This document shows, piece by piece, positions 16,027 through 24,115 of a stretch of DNA of 64,000 nucleotides. Positions within the stretch are counted from its first letter, which is position 1, and every line of letters starts with the position of its first letter. The notes beneath the pieces are model-generated. The model was not told the origin of the DNA. It did not search any database and saw only the letters and a list, made by a program, of their open reading frames with translations. A program made the position numbers and the translations under genes. Source of the stretch: Verrucomicrobiia bacterium (GTDB lineage: Bacteria > Verrucomicrobiota > Verrucomicrobiia > Limisphaerales > DSYF01); assembly GCA_035765895.1 (NCBI GenBank), contig DASTWL010000034.1:1-64000 (forward strand), read 5' to 3'.

Positions 16027-17781
16027 TTACCGGGCGACGGGTTTGAAGGTCAGTGCGCGGAGATTGATGGGCGCCCAGCCCTCCTTCACCGGTTTCACCG
16101 CAATGGTGACCTGGCCCGGTTCCGCAATCTCCAAAGTGCCGAGTTCGAGCCGGCGGAACTTGCCGTAGTCGCCCGTGTTCGGCGCGGTGCCGGAAAGCTT
16201 CCGGCCGTCCACAAGCACGTCGAACCGGCCTTCGCCCAGCGAGGCCATTTCCGCGCTGACAGTGAATTGCCCGGCGCGCTCCACCTTGATCGTCCAGCTG
16301 GGAAAGTCATCGGGATTGGTCCAGAACCCGATGTTGTTGTGGTCGCGGCCGGACTCGTATTGTAGTTCGCCGTGCAGTTCCGCATCGGCGGCCTTGAGTG
16401 CCAGCGTGCCGTCCTTTTCCGGCAGCAACGGCGCCGCCACCACTTCGGGCGCGCCGGCAATGTTGAGCACGATCGTGGAGGAAATCGCATCGGGCGCGCG
16501 GGCCGGAACGGCAATGCTCACGCCATCCGCCGTGGCCTGGGTGGCGAGCTTCTGACCGGACGCCAGCAACGCCGCGGAGACGACCTTGTTTTTCAAACCG
16601 GGCACGTGCAGCCGGCCATCCGCCGGCCAGTCGAAGACGTGGAGAAACAGCGTCGTTGCGTTGCCCTTCTCGATTTTGGTGCAGCGGCCCCAGGTGAGGC
16701 GTTTGAACGGACTCGCGGTGGTGCCGTAGATGGCCGGGCCATTGACCTTCATCCACGCGCCCACGGCCTGCAATCGTTCCAGGCTGGGTTCGGGAATGAG
16801 CCCTTCGCGGGTGGGACCGACGTTGAGCAGGTAGTTGCCGCCCTTGCTCGCAATGTCCACGAGGTTGCGAATGAGCGTCTCGGCGCTCTTCCAGTTGTGG
16901 TCATTGCTCTTGAAGCCCCACGTGTCGTTCATCGTCATGCACGTTTCCCAATCGCGGCCCGGATAGCCGGTGGCGGGGATGTATTGCTCGGGCGTCTCGG
17001 TGTCGCCGCGGAAGCCGCCGCCGAGGCGGTTGTTGTGGATGATGCCCGGCTTGAGCTTCAACACCTCAATCAGCTTCGCCGCGCGGTCGCGGTTCATGTC
17101 CACCGGCGTGTCCCACCACAACACGGCCGGGAACTCGCCATAATTGCTGAGCAGCTCCTTCATCTGCGGCACGGCAATCTTGTCGATATAATCGTCCATG
17201 CTGTGCTCCTGGGCTGGATCCCATTTGCCGCCGGCCGCCGCGCCGCCATTGTTCCAGTCCTGCGCCTGTGAATAATAGAATCCGAGCTTCACGCCGTATT
17301 TGCGGCAGGCCGCGGCCAGTTCCTTCAAGGGATCACGATGAAACGGCGACGCCTTGGGCAGACTCCAATCACTCGCCTGCGTCGCGAACATCGCAAAGCC
17401 GTCGTGATGTTTCGCGGTGATGACGATGTATTTCATGCCCGCGTCCCGGGCGGCCTTCACCCAGGCGTCGGCATCGAACTTCACCGGATTGAACTCCTTC
17501 GCGTAGGACTGGTATTCCGCACAGGGAATCTTCGCGTGGTTCATGATCCATTCGCCGATGCCGGGAACAGGCTTGCCGTGGTAAAATCCGGCCGGCACGG
17601 AATAAACGCCCCAGTGGATGAACATCCCGAAACGCGCCTCGCGCCACCACGCCATGCGGGCGTCGCGTTGCGCGGGAGTTTCGTTGGCGTAAGGATCGGG
17701 CGACGTGGCGTCGGCGGCCATCACGCATTGGACGGCAGTGAGTCCCGCCAGGACAAGGCAGGCCAGATGGGTTTTGGTCAT
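16027..17781 (-). CDS. Secreted alpha-L-fucosidase, GH29
   Basis: The 584-residue glycoside hydrolase removes alpha-linked fucose from glycans. A signal peptide (residues 1-22, ending QCVMA) sends it across the inner membrane. GH29 motifs are strong: WWREARFGMFIHWGVYSVPAG, VITAKHHDGFAMF with the HHDGF signature, and LWWDTPVDMN, whose Asp (about residue 224) corresponds to the family nucleophile. A C-terminal beta-rich region of about 130 residues may be a carbohydrate-binding or accessory domain. It is the last gene of the sigma factor/FecR-LamG operon, starting 6-15 bases after the preceding stop (ATG 17781; GTG at 17790 also possible). Expression is thus likely controlled by that ECF system. 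Confidence 0.94.
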   Translation of the reverse strand: MTKTHLACLVLAGLTAVQCVMAADATSPDPYANETPAQRDARMAWWREARFGMFIHWGVYSVPAGFYHGKPVPGIGEWIMNHAKIPCAEYQSYAKEFNPVKFDADAWVKAARDAGMKYIVITAKHHDGFAMFATQASDWSLPKASPFHRDPLKELAAACRKYGVKLGFYYSQAQDWNNGGAAAGGKWDPAQEHSMDDYIDKIAVPQMKELLSNYGEFPAVLWWDTPVDMNRDRAAKLIEVLKLKPGIIHNNRLGGGFRGDTETPEQYIPATGYPGRDWETCMTMNDTWGFKSNDHNWKSAETLIRNLVDIASKGGNYLLNVGPTREGLIPEPSLERLQAVGAWMKVNGPAIYGTTASPFKRLTWGRCTKIEKGNATTLFLHVFDWPADGRLHVPGLKNKVVSAALLASGQKLATQATADGVSIAVPARAPDAISSTIVLNIAGAPEVVAAPLLPEKDGTLALKAADAELHGELQYESGRDHNNIGFWTNPDDFPSWTIKVERAGQFTVSAEMASLGEGRFDVLVDGRKLSGTAPNTGDYGKFRRLELGTLEIAEPGQVTIAVKPVKEGWAPINLRALTFKPVAR

Positions 17782-17796
17782 TTTATTCACTCGGGG

Positions 17797-19413
17797 TTAC
17801 GGGTTTTTGTTTGGAGGAAAAGCGTCCGTGACTTGCGCGACCTGCATCGGGCCGGGCTGCGGCGCACCGGCGGCGTAAAGCTGTTCGACCTCCTTGTCGT
17901 TGAGCGCGCGCTGGAACAGGTCGAATTCATCCATGCAACCGCTGAAATGGCGGATGGCGATGGGCCCGCTGATGGCGTAGCGGCCCGTGTCCCAGTTGCC
18001 GAGCTGCGCCGGCCCAATGTGCAACGGCAGGGAAAACGCCAGCGGCGCGCGCCCGGCCACACGGCCGTCCACGTAATGCGTCACCTGCCCGGCCGTTGCA
18101 TCGTAAACCACGGCGAGATGGACCCATTGCCCGAACCGCTCGGGCGTGAACACCACGCGGCTGTCGTAATCCGCGTGGTTGGCGCCATCGCGATTCGCGA
18201 CGCCCAGCCGCACGACGCCGTTGTTCAGGATCTGCCAGTGTGTGGCGCCCGGCGCGAAGCCGTCGGCCATGAAGAGCGAATTGTAGGCCCGGTCCAGCCC
18301 GTTCACACGCACCCAGGCCGCGAGCGTTGCCGATTTCAATTCGCCCGGCACCTCCAGCCGAACCCGGTCACTGACCCGGCCAAACTCCAGCGCGGACTTC
18401 CCGGGCCAGCGGCCCTCGGTCCAACGACAACCGACGATGGCGCCGTCTTTCACTGCCGTGCCGTGCGCGGCCACGTTCGGCAGGGCGCCCAACGCCGTCG
18501 GCGTCCGCGCGAAATCGAAGCGCACCAGCAACGACGGGTCGTCGTTGATTTCGGCACTGGTGGCGTCCCATTCGAGTTTCCGCCGGTGCAACGCCGCCGA
18601 CAACTTGTGGTCCAAATCACTGAGGGAAGCAAAGGCCGTCCGATCCGCCGCCACCGGCTGCACGGTCAAGTTGTGGCCGACCAGGAGCGCCTCGCCCGCC
18701 TTGACTTGAAGATGCCCGGCCGGCGCGGGGTTCAACTCAATCTCACCTTGAAAGACGTGCACCTCGGCGCCCGCCGGCGTGACCTCAACACCAAACGCGG
18801 TTCCCAAATCCCGGATTTGCGTCTGCGGCGTGCCGAGGCTGAACCCCCGCGCCGCCGGCGGCACTTCGGCGCTCAGCTTGCCCGCGCGACAAAACGCGGA
18901 AGACGGCGAAAGCAACTGCAACTCGGCCGGCCCTTCGAGCAGCACGCGCGCGCCGCCGAAGAACTCAATCTGCGCCAGGCCGGATTCCAGTTTCACCCAG
19001 CCGGGCTCCAGCGCCGCGCCCGTCTGCGGCCCGGCCGCCCCGCTCCATTTCACGTCGGCGGCACGCGTCAGCACGGCCACGGCTGCGGTGGTGGCTTCGA
19101 TTTTGACCGGAGGATGCGACCGCGCCGGCCAGAAGCGTGAGCCCAGCAGGGCCAGCAACACCAAGCAGGCGGCCAGCGCCGAAACCCACGGCAGGATAGC
19201 CATCCGCGAACGCGACGGGAGCGCGAGCGGCGCCTCTGCGGCGGTTTCATTTTCCACGGCGTGCAACAGGGCGTGCAGGCGTGATTCCTGCCAGAACTGC
19301 GCCCGCGCCGCCGCTGACCGCCGGAGCAAATCCTCCAGTTCAGCCTGTTCGTCCGGCGTCAACTGGCCGTCCAGAAACGCGTCGATGAGATGGGACAGGC
19401 GTTCGTCGTTCAT
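17797..19413 (-). CDS. FecR-like anti-sigma protein with C-terminal LamG domain
   Basis: The 538-residue protein has an N-terminal cytoplasmic anti-sigma helix region (LIDAFLDGQLTPDEQAELEDLL), one membrane helix near residues 72-92 (ILPWVSALAACLVLLALLGS), a periplasmic FecR domain (LESGLAQIEFFGGARVLLEGPA ... LGTAFGVEV ... VHVFQGEIEL, about 125-230), and a C-terminal LamG/concanavalin-like lectin domain (about 330-515). This architecture is characteristic of Planctomycetes and Verrucomicrobia, where it pairs with an ECF sigma factor. The stretch given here is split by dots; all segments were read from the frame. The lectin domain may sense extracellular glycan and release the sigma factor; that is inference. 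It overlaps the sigma gene by four bases (ATGA). Confidence 0.93.
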   Translation of the reverse strand: MNDERLSHLIDAFLDGQLTPDEQAELEDLLRRSAAARAQFWQESRLHALLHAVENETAAEAPLALPSRSRMAILPWVSALAACLVLLALLGSRFWPARSHPPVKIEATTAAVAVLTRAADVKWSGAAGPQTGAALEPGWVKLESGLAQIEFFGGARVLLEGPAELQLLSPSSAFCRAGKLSAEVPPAARGFSLGTPQTQIRDLGTAFGVEVTPAGAEVHVFQGEIELNPAPAGHLQVKAGEALLVGHNLTVQPVAADRTAFASLSDLDHKLSAALHRRKLEWDATSAEINDDPSLLVRFDFARTPTALGALPNVAAHGTAVKDGAIVGCRWTEGRWPGKSALEFGRVSDRVRLEVPGELKSATLAAWVRVNGLDRAYNSLFMADGFAPGATHWQILNNGVVRLGVANRDGANHADYDSRVVFTPERFGQWVHLAVVYDATAGQVTHYVDGRVAGRAPLAFSLPLHIGPAQLGNWDTGRYAISGPIAIRHFSGCMDEFDLFQRALNDKEVEQLYAAGAPQPGPMQVAQVTDAFPPNKNP

Positions 19414-20006
19414 GGGTGGGAACCTTCAACATTGAGCCGCCGCTCCAGACACTGGCGCAGGAACCCGCGGGCGCGGGACAACGTGACATTGATGGCATTC
19501 ACCGACTGCGCACGCCGCCGGCCGATTTCCTCGGGCGTGTGTTCGCCGAAATAACGGAGCCGGATTAATTCGCGCGCGGCCGGCGCCAGTTTCTCCAGAC
19601 ACTGTTTGAGCGCGTTGGTTTCCGCCGCGAACTGCGCCTCGGATTCGTCATCCGGCGCCGCCGCGGCGAGCGCCTCAACCACATCGTCCGAGAGCCGCAC
19701 CGGCGCGCGTTGACGGTCGCGGATGACATCCAGCACCTTGAACGTGGCAATGCGCCGCGCCCACGCCATGAAATTTGAACCCGGCCGGAATTCCCCGGCC
19801 TTGCGCGAAACGACGAGGAAGGTTTCCTGCATCACGTCGTCCGCGGTCGAAAAGTCAGGCGTAAGCGACAGGACAAACGCCCGCAACCGGCCCTGATGCT
19901 GCACGAACAACTGCTGCACCCGCAGCGTGGACTCATCCCACCGGAAGGCCCCCGGGTCTGCATCCGCCGGTGCGTGGTTGCTCATGGTTGCGGCCGATCG
20001 GCTCAT
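19410..20006 (-). CDS. ECF sigma-70 family factor, Rhodopirellula/Verrucomicrobium type
   Basis: The 198-residue protein contains sigma region 2 (LRAFVLSLTPDFSTADDVMQ, then FLVVSRKAGEF and FMAWARRIATFKVLDVIRD) and region 4 (CLEKLAPAARELIRLRYFGE with the helix-turn-helix EEIGRRRAQSVNAINVTLSR). It directs RNA polymerase to a small regulon, most likely including its own operon. The start could be ATG 20006 or 19985. The downstream gene overlaps its stop by ATGA, so sigma and anti-sigma are translationally coupled. A striking inverted repeat lies immediately upstream of the start. Confidence 0.94.
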   Translation of the reverse strand: MSRSAATMSNHAPADADPGAFRWDESTLRVQQLFVQHQGRLRAFVLSLTPDFSTADDVMQETFLVVSRKAGEFRPGSNFMAWARRIATFKVLDVIRDRQRAPVRLSDDVVEALAAAAPDDESEAQFAAETNALKQCLEKLAPAARELIRLRYFGEHTPEEIGRRRAQSVNAINVTLSRARGFLRQCLERRLNVEGSHP

Positions 20007-20021
20007 CGTTCACTGGCTGTA

Positions 20022-20051
20022 TTCCACCAAGTCAGCCAGACTTAGGTGGAA
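20022..20051 (-). promoter_or_regulatory. Inverted repeat upstream of the ECF sigma gene
   Basis: The arms TTCCACC-AAGT and ACTT-A-GGTGGAA pair over 11 bp with one bulged base and a 7-base centre (CAGCCAG). It sits 16 bases before the first start codon of the sigma factor gene. It could be an operator, an RNA hairpin in the leader, or part of the promoter; the sequence alone does not decide. Confidence 0.5.
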
Positions 20052-20097
20052 ATTCCGATTTTATTTTGGCGGCCGCGGGCAGACGCCTGACCGGCCC

Positions 20098-20131
20098 AAA
20101 AGCAAACGGGCGATGCCCGCAAGCATCGCCC
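20098..20131 (-). terminator. Intrinsic terminator of the class V aminotransferase gene
   Basis: A perfect 9-bp stem (GGGCGATGC / GCATCGCCC) with a 6-base loop lies 25 bases after the aminotransferase stop and is followed on the minus strand by GTTTGCTTTT. Confidence 0.8.
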
Positions 20132-20155
20132 GCCGCGCAAACCTGACAATTTTGC

Positions 20156-21244
20156 TCAGAGCTGTGCCATCGCCTGGTCGAGGGCGGCGTAGAGCTGGTT
20201 CATGGATTCCGGCGTTTCGTCGCCCATGTTCGAGAGGCGGAACGTGGTGCCTTTGATTTTGCCGTAGCCGCCGTCAATCAGGAAGCCCTGGTCCTTCACG
20301 AGCTTCTGCAACTTGGGCACGTCCACCGTGCGGCCGCCCGGCTTGGCACCGTTGTTGACGCAGGTGAGCGTGAGTGATTCGGCGCCCTGCTCGGGGAACA
20401 GCGTGAAGCCGTGTTTCGCCGCCCAGTCGCGCGTCATCTGGTTGGTGCGCTGATGCCGGGCGTAACGCGCTTCCAGGCCTTCGGCGAAGAACTCGTCGAG
20501 TTTGGAGGCCAGTGCGTAAACGTGGCTGATGCTTGGCGTGCTCGGCGTCATGCTCTGCTCCGCGTTCTTCTGGAATTCAAGGAAGTCGAAATAATAACCG
20601 CGGTCCCGGGCCGTGGCGGCCCTGGCCAGCGCCGCCGGCGAGCACACGAACACCGCGAGCCCGGGCGGCAGCGCGAAGGCCTTTTGCGTCCCGGCCAGCA
20701 GGACGTCAATGCCGAGCGCGTCAAACGCGAGCGGCACCGCGCTCATGGAACTGACGGAATCCACGATGAACATGACGTCGGGATATTTCTGCTTCAGCGC
20801 GGCAATTTCCGCGAGCGGACTCATCGTGCCGGTCGAGGTTTCATTGTGGATGAGCGTGAGCGCATCGAACTGGCCGGTGGCGAGTTTCTTGTCCACGTCC
20901 GCGGCGCGGATGGGCGAACCCCACGGCACCTGGAGCGCCTCGGCGTCCTTGCCGCAGCGTTTGGAGACATCGAACCACTTGTCGGAAAAGGCGCCGCACA
21001 TGCAGTTTAACACCTTTTTCTGCACGAGATTCCGCACCGCGCCTTCCATCACACCCCACGCGGACGAGGTGGAGAGGTAAACGAGCTGTTTGGTGGACAG
21101 CAGGGTCTGGAGCTGCGGCTGGATTTTCGCGTAGAGGTCTTTGAAGCCCTGGCCGCGGTGGCCGATCATCGGCGAGCAGAGCGCCTTGAACGTCTTTTCG
21201 CTGACCTCCACCGGACCGGGAATGTGCAGTTTCACGTGTGCCAT
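20156..21244 (-). CDS. Class V aminotransferase (alanine-glyoxylate / serine-pyruvate type)
   Basis: The 362-residue PLP enzyme opens with the family N-terminus KLHIPGPVEVSEKT and has HRGQGFKDLY, STSSAWGVMEGA, HNETSTG, IVDSVSSMSAVPL with the PLP-pyridine Asp, and the Schiff-base Lys188 in AGTQKAFALPPG. This group includes alanine-glyoxylate, serine-glyoxylate and phosphoserine-like aminotransferases, and a role in serine/glycine metabolism is likely; the exact donor and acceptor are not determined. It is the last gene of a minus-strand set with the unknown secreted protein and the HpnA-like epimerase, and it ends in a terminator. Confidence 0.9.
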   Translation of the reverse strand: MAHVKLHIPGPVEVSEKTFKALCSPMIGHRGQGFKDLYAKIQPQLQTLLSTKQLVYLSTSSAWGVMEGAVRNLVQKKVLNCMCGAFSDKWFDVSKRCGKDAEALQVPWGSPIRAADVDKKLATGQFDALTLIHNETSTGTMSPLAEIAALKQKYPDVMFIVDSVSSMSAVPLAFDALGIDVLLAGTQKAFALPPGLAVFVCSPAALARAATARDRGYYFDFLEFQKNAEQSMTPSTPSISHVYALASKLDEFFAEGLEARYARHQRTNQMTRDWAAKHGFTLFPEQGAESLTLTCVNNGAKPGGRTVDVPKLQKLVKDQGFLIDGGYGKIKGTTFRLSNMGDETPESMNQLYAALDQAMAQL

Positions 21245-21269
21245 AGTTTTTGGGGCGCGGGCGGAACCG

Positions 21270-22271
21270 TCAAAATCCCGACGGCAGTCTCAAGCTCCGC
21301 GTCAGACGATTGGTTTGGGTTGAGAAGTCGTCGCGGAGCCAGCGGGGTAAGGCGGCTTCCGGCCTCGTCGCGCGGGGAACATTGCCAGAGAAATCGCCGG
21401 GGACAAGTTTGTAAAACGCCTGCCCCGCCAGCGTTCGGGCCTGCACATCCATGCACCGGCAAATCACCGTGGCCACCGCATGCGAGCCGGCGCGCAGGTA
21501 AATGATCGGCCCCATCACCGCCGGCGGATCGTCAAGCACCCGCGGCACCACCACATCCGGCGCCTCCGCCAGGCTGCGTTCGGCCGCGAAGCGGCGGCCC
21601 GGCAGCACATAGCCAAATTCAGACGACGCCTGCGCCTCGATGGATTGCGTCACGTAAATTTGCTCCAGCATGCCGCCGTGTCCGAGCACTTCGTAAATCA
21701 CCGGCACGCCGTTGGTGTTCAACGTGAGCCGCACCCCCTGGACGCGCAGCGAGCCCACGCCGGCCGCCGCGGTTTTGGCCGGCGGCTTCGACGATGACCG
21801 GCCGCCCGATTGCAGAAGTCCCGAACCGCCCTTGAACTTCGGCGCACGACGTTGCGGCCCATCCGGCGCGGCACCGTCATCGGCATTGTAAAACCACCAA
21901 TACGTCATCTGCGGATGCGTTCGGCCCTGCAACGTCACCGAGCCTGGCGCGAAGAACACGCGCGTCGGAACCGCGGACGGCGCGTTGGTCCCGCGCACCT
22001 CCTGCATGAGGAGCGGCGCGAGCGCAAAGGCGCGGCCGAGCCGGGCATCCTCGCGCGGCTTGATGAGTTGCGCCGCGTCAAACGACGCCAGCGTTGCATC
22101 ATAAACGCTGCGTGGTTTGTCCTGCGCGCGGGCCGACCCGGCGAGCAAGATGGCGAGCGCAAAGGCCAACAACCGCCCGCCCTGCCGGACCCCGGATCGG
22201 GCCAGCCATCCGGCCAGAAAGTTTTCGCGCGGCCCCGCCCCCGTAAAAGTCACGTCACTTCGCATAGCCAT
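21270..22271 (-). CDS. Unknown exported protein in the hpnA-like operon
   Basis: I do not recognise a family. The 333-residue protein has a hydrophobic stretch near residues 33-48 (LLAFALAILLAGSARAQ), which reads as a signal peptide with a long N-region and a cleavage site after ARA. The mature part has short low-complexity stretches around residues 140-165 (Gly/Ser/Lys-rich) and conserved-looking beta segments such as GVPVIYEVLGHGGMLEQIYV and FGYVLPGRRF. The gene overlaps the end of the epimerase gene by 17 bases (11 if ATG 22265 is used), so the two are translationally coupled. It probably acts in the periplasm. Confidence 0.7.
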   Translation of the reverse strand: MAMRSDVTFTGAGPRENFLAGWLARSGVRQGGRLLAFALAILLAGSARAQDKPRSVYDATLASFDAAQLIKPREDARLGRAFALAPLLMQEVRGTNAPSAVPTRVFFAPGSVTLQGRTHPQMTYWWFYNADDGAAPDGPQRRAPKFKGGSGLLQSGGRSSSKPPAKTAAAGVGSLRVQGVRLTLNTNGVPVIYEVLGHGGMLEQIYVTQSIEAQASSEFGYVLPGRRFAAERSLAEAPDVVVPRVLDDPPAVMGPIIYLRAGSHAVATVICRCMDVQARTLAGQAFYKLVPGDFSGNVPRATRPEAALPRWLRDDFSTQTNRLTRSLRLPSGF

Positions 22272-23259
22272 TCACTTTGAACCATGCCACGGCGTCCGCC
22301 AGCGCCTGTTTGGGCGGCGTCTGCGGCAGGCCGAGTTCGCGGATGGCTTTGGCTGGATTGAACCACATCTTGTAGCGCGCCATCCGCACGCCCGCCAGCG
22401 GCGCCTTGGGCGGTTTGCCGGTGAGGGCCGCCGCCGCCTCACCAAAGTAGGCCGCCAAAAATGCCAAGGCATGCGGCGCCCGGAATTTCGGCGCGGGCAG
22501 ACTGGTGATCTCCGCGAGCACGTCCAGCGCTTGCTTCATCGTCCAGTTGCCCTCGGCGTGACCGAGAATGTAACGCTCACCGATGCGCCCGCGCTCCGCG
22601 GCGAGAATGTGTCCGATCGCCACGTCGCGAACGTGAACGTAGTTCAAGCCGGTGTCCACGAACGCCGGCAGGGCGCGATTCAAAAAATCCACGATGACCT
22701 GCCCGGTCGGCGTGGGCTTTACATCGCGCGGACCCACCGGCGCACTCGGATTCACCATCACCACCGGCGCGCCCTTCGCCGCGAGTTCGCGCGCCACGAC
22801 TTCCGCCCGCCATTTCGAAAGCTTGTAGTGATTGCTCATCTGCGCCTCAGACACCGGCGTGTTTTCGTCCGTAGGCGTGACGACGCCATTCACCGCCTTG
22901 GGCAACCCGATGCAACCCACCGTGCTGGTGTAAACGATCCGCGCACAGCCCGCCGCGTGCGCGGCTTCAATGACATTTCTTGTGCCGTCCACGTTCGCGG
23001 CATACATCGGCGCGTAATCGCGCAACCAGAGATGATAGCTCGCCGCCACATGAAAGACCCAATCGCAGCCCCGCATCGCCTGCGCCAGCGCCACGCGGTC
23101 CGAAACGTCGCCCGGCACGCGCTCGAATTCGGCGCCCGCCAGCCCGCGGGTGTCGGCGCCCGGACGCAACAACGCCTTCACGCGATGCCCGCGCGCGACC
23201 AGTTCGTGCACGAGATTCGCGCCAATGAATCCCGAGGCGCCGGTGACGAAACAATTCAT
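22255..23259 (-). CDS. hpnA: HpnA-like NAD-dependent sugar epimerase/dehydratase
   Basis: The 334-residue extended short-chain dehydrogenase begins with the Rossmann motif FVTGASGFIGANLVHEL and has the YxxxK catalytic pair in HYKLSKWRAE. It resembles the hopanoid-associated epimerase HpnA through NVDGTRNVIEAAHAAG, VYTSTVGCIGLP and VNPSAPVGPRDVKPTPTGQ. HpnA is linked to modification of hopanoid side chains, but no other hopanoid gene is visible, so the assignment to that pathway is tentative. It is the first gene of an operon with an unknown exported protein and an aminotransferase. Confidence 0.82.
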   Translation of the reverse strand: MNCFVTGASGFIGANLVHELVARGHRVKALLRPGADTRGLAGAEFERVPGDVSDRVALAQAMRGCDWVFHVAASYHLWLRDYAPMYAANVDGTRNVIEAAHAAGCARIVYTSTVGCIGLPKAVNGVVTPTDENTPVSEAQMSNHYKLSKWRAEVVARELAAKGAPVVMVNPSAPVGPRDVKPTPTGQVIVDFLNRALPAFVDTGLNYVHVRDVAIGHILAAERGRIGERYILGHAEGNWTMKQALDVLAEITSLPAPKFRAPHALAFLAAYFGEAAAALTGKPPKAPLAGVRMARYKMWFNPAKAIRELGLPQTPPKQALADAVAWFKVNGYAK

Positions 23260-23416
23260 GGGCGGCGAGGGTAGTTAAGCAGAGGGCAGATGGAAAGTAG
23301 CGGGACGTTGAATGATCAGCGCCCAAAATAAACACCCTTCATTGACAGGCGAAACGCTCACCCACCAGCCCCAAGCTTGACTTGCCCCGCCTCCGTCGCA
23401 CCATGCGCCCGCACCG

Positions 23417-23827
23417 ATGGAAAAGAGCAGTCGCAAGAAAACAAAATCGCCGGACCCGCGGGAGTTGGATGTGGAGATTTCCTTTCTGGAGGGCCTGGTG
23501 CGCCGCGATCCCAATTACCTGGATGCGTTGCAGTTGCTGGGCGACGACTACACGCGCCGCGGCCGGTTTGAAGAAGGCCTGCGGGTGGACCAGAAGCTGT
23601 CCGAACTCGACCCCCGGAATCCGCTGTCGTTCTACAACCTCGCCTGCAGCCTGTCGCTCACTGGCAAGCTGGATGAATCGGCCCGCGCGCTGGAAGCAGC
23701 GCTGGACCTCGGCTACGAAGATTTCAAGTGGCTGGCGCGCGACCCGGACTTGAAGGCGCTGCGCAAGCATCCGCACTACGCCCGGCTGCGGGAAAAAATC
23801 CGCCGGATGCAAACCGACATGGAGTGA
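23417..23827 (+). CDS. Small TPR-repeat protein
   Basis: The 136-residue protein holds about two and a half tetratricopeptide repeats, read as LEGLVRRDPNYLDALQLLGD, then GRFEEGLRVDQKLSELDPRN, and PLSFYNLACSLSLTGKLDES followed by ALEAALDLGYEDFKWLARDP. The N-terminus is Lys/Ser-rich with no signal peptide, so it is cytoplasmic. TPR arrays mediate protein contacts; the partner is unknown. The next gene begins 2 bases after its stop, indicating tight co-translation, and mtnA follows. Confidence 0.82.
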   Translation: MEKSSRKKTKSPDPRELDVEISFLEGLVRRDPNYLDALQLLGDDYTRRGRFEEGLRVDQKLSELDPRNPLSFYNLACSLSLTGKLDESARALEAALDLGYEDFKWLARDPDLKALRKHPHYARLREKIRRMQTDME

Positions 23828-23829
23828 GC

Positions 23830-24099
23830 ATGGCCGTCGCCTTCAAGGATTTCTTCCCGCAAGTCACGCGTAGCGGCTTCCTGTCGAGCGAATACGAATC
23901 CTTCCAGCACATTGTCGAACGCGCCAACGCCTGGATGGCCAGCTCGGGCGTGCCGGTGTTGAGCGTGGAAACCGTCGTGCTCCCCAACGTCAACACCGAG
24001 GAGGAAGCCCTGCAAACCAACATCCGCACCAGCGGCGAGATGAGCAGCTACTGGCGGCAGTTTTTGCGCGTGTGGTATGAAGTGCCGCCGGCGGCTTGA
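23830..24099 (+). CDS. Unknown small protein between TPR gene and mtnA
   Basis: I do not recognise a family. The 89-residue product has no signal peptide or membrane helix. It has an internal phrase VPVLSVETVVLPNV and a C-terminal Trp/Tyr-rich helix (SSYWRQFLRVWYEVP). It is supported as a real gene by its tight spacing: it begins 2 bases after the TPR stop and ends 16 bases before mtnA. Codon use resembles its neighbours. It may be a metabolic accessory protein of the same transcript. Confidence 0.72.
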   Translation: MAVAFKDFFPQVTRSGFLSSEYESFQHIVERANAWMASSGVPVLSVETVVLPNVNTEEEALQTNIRTSGEMSSYWRQFLRVWYEVPPAA

Positions 24100-24115
24100 G
24101 ATCGATTTCCAAACC

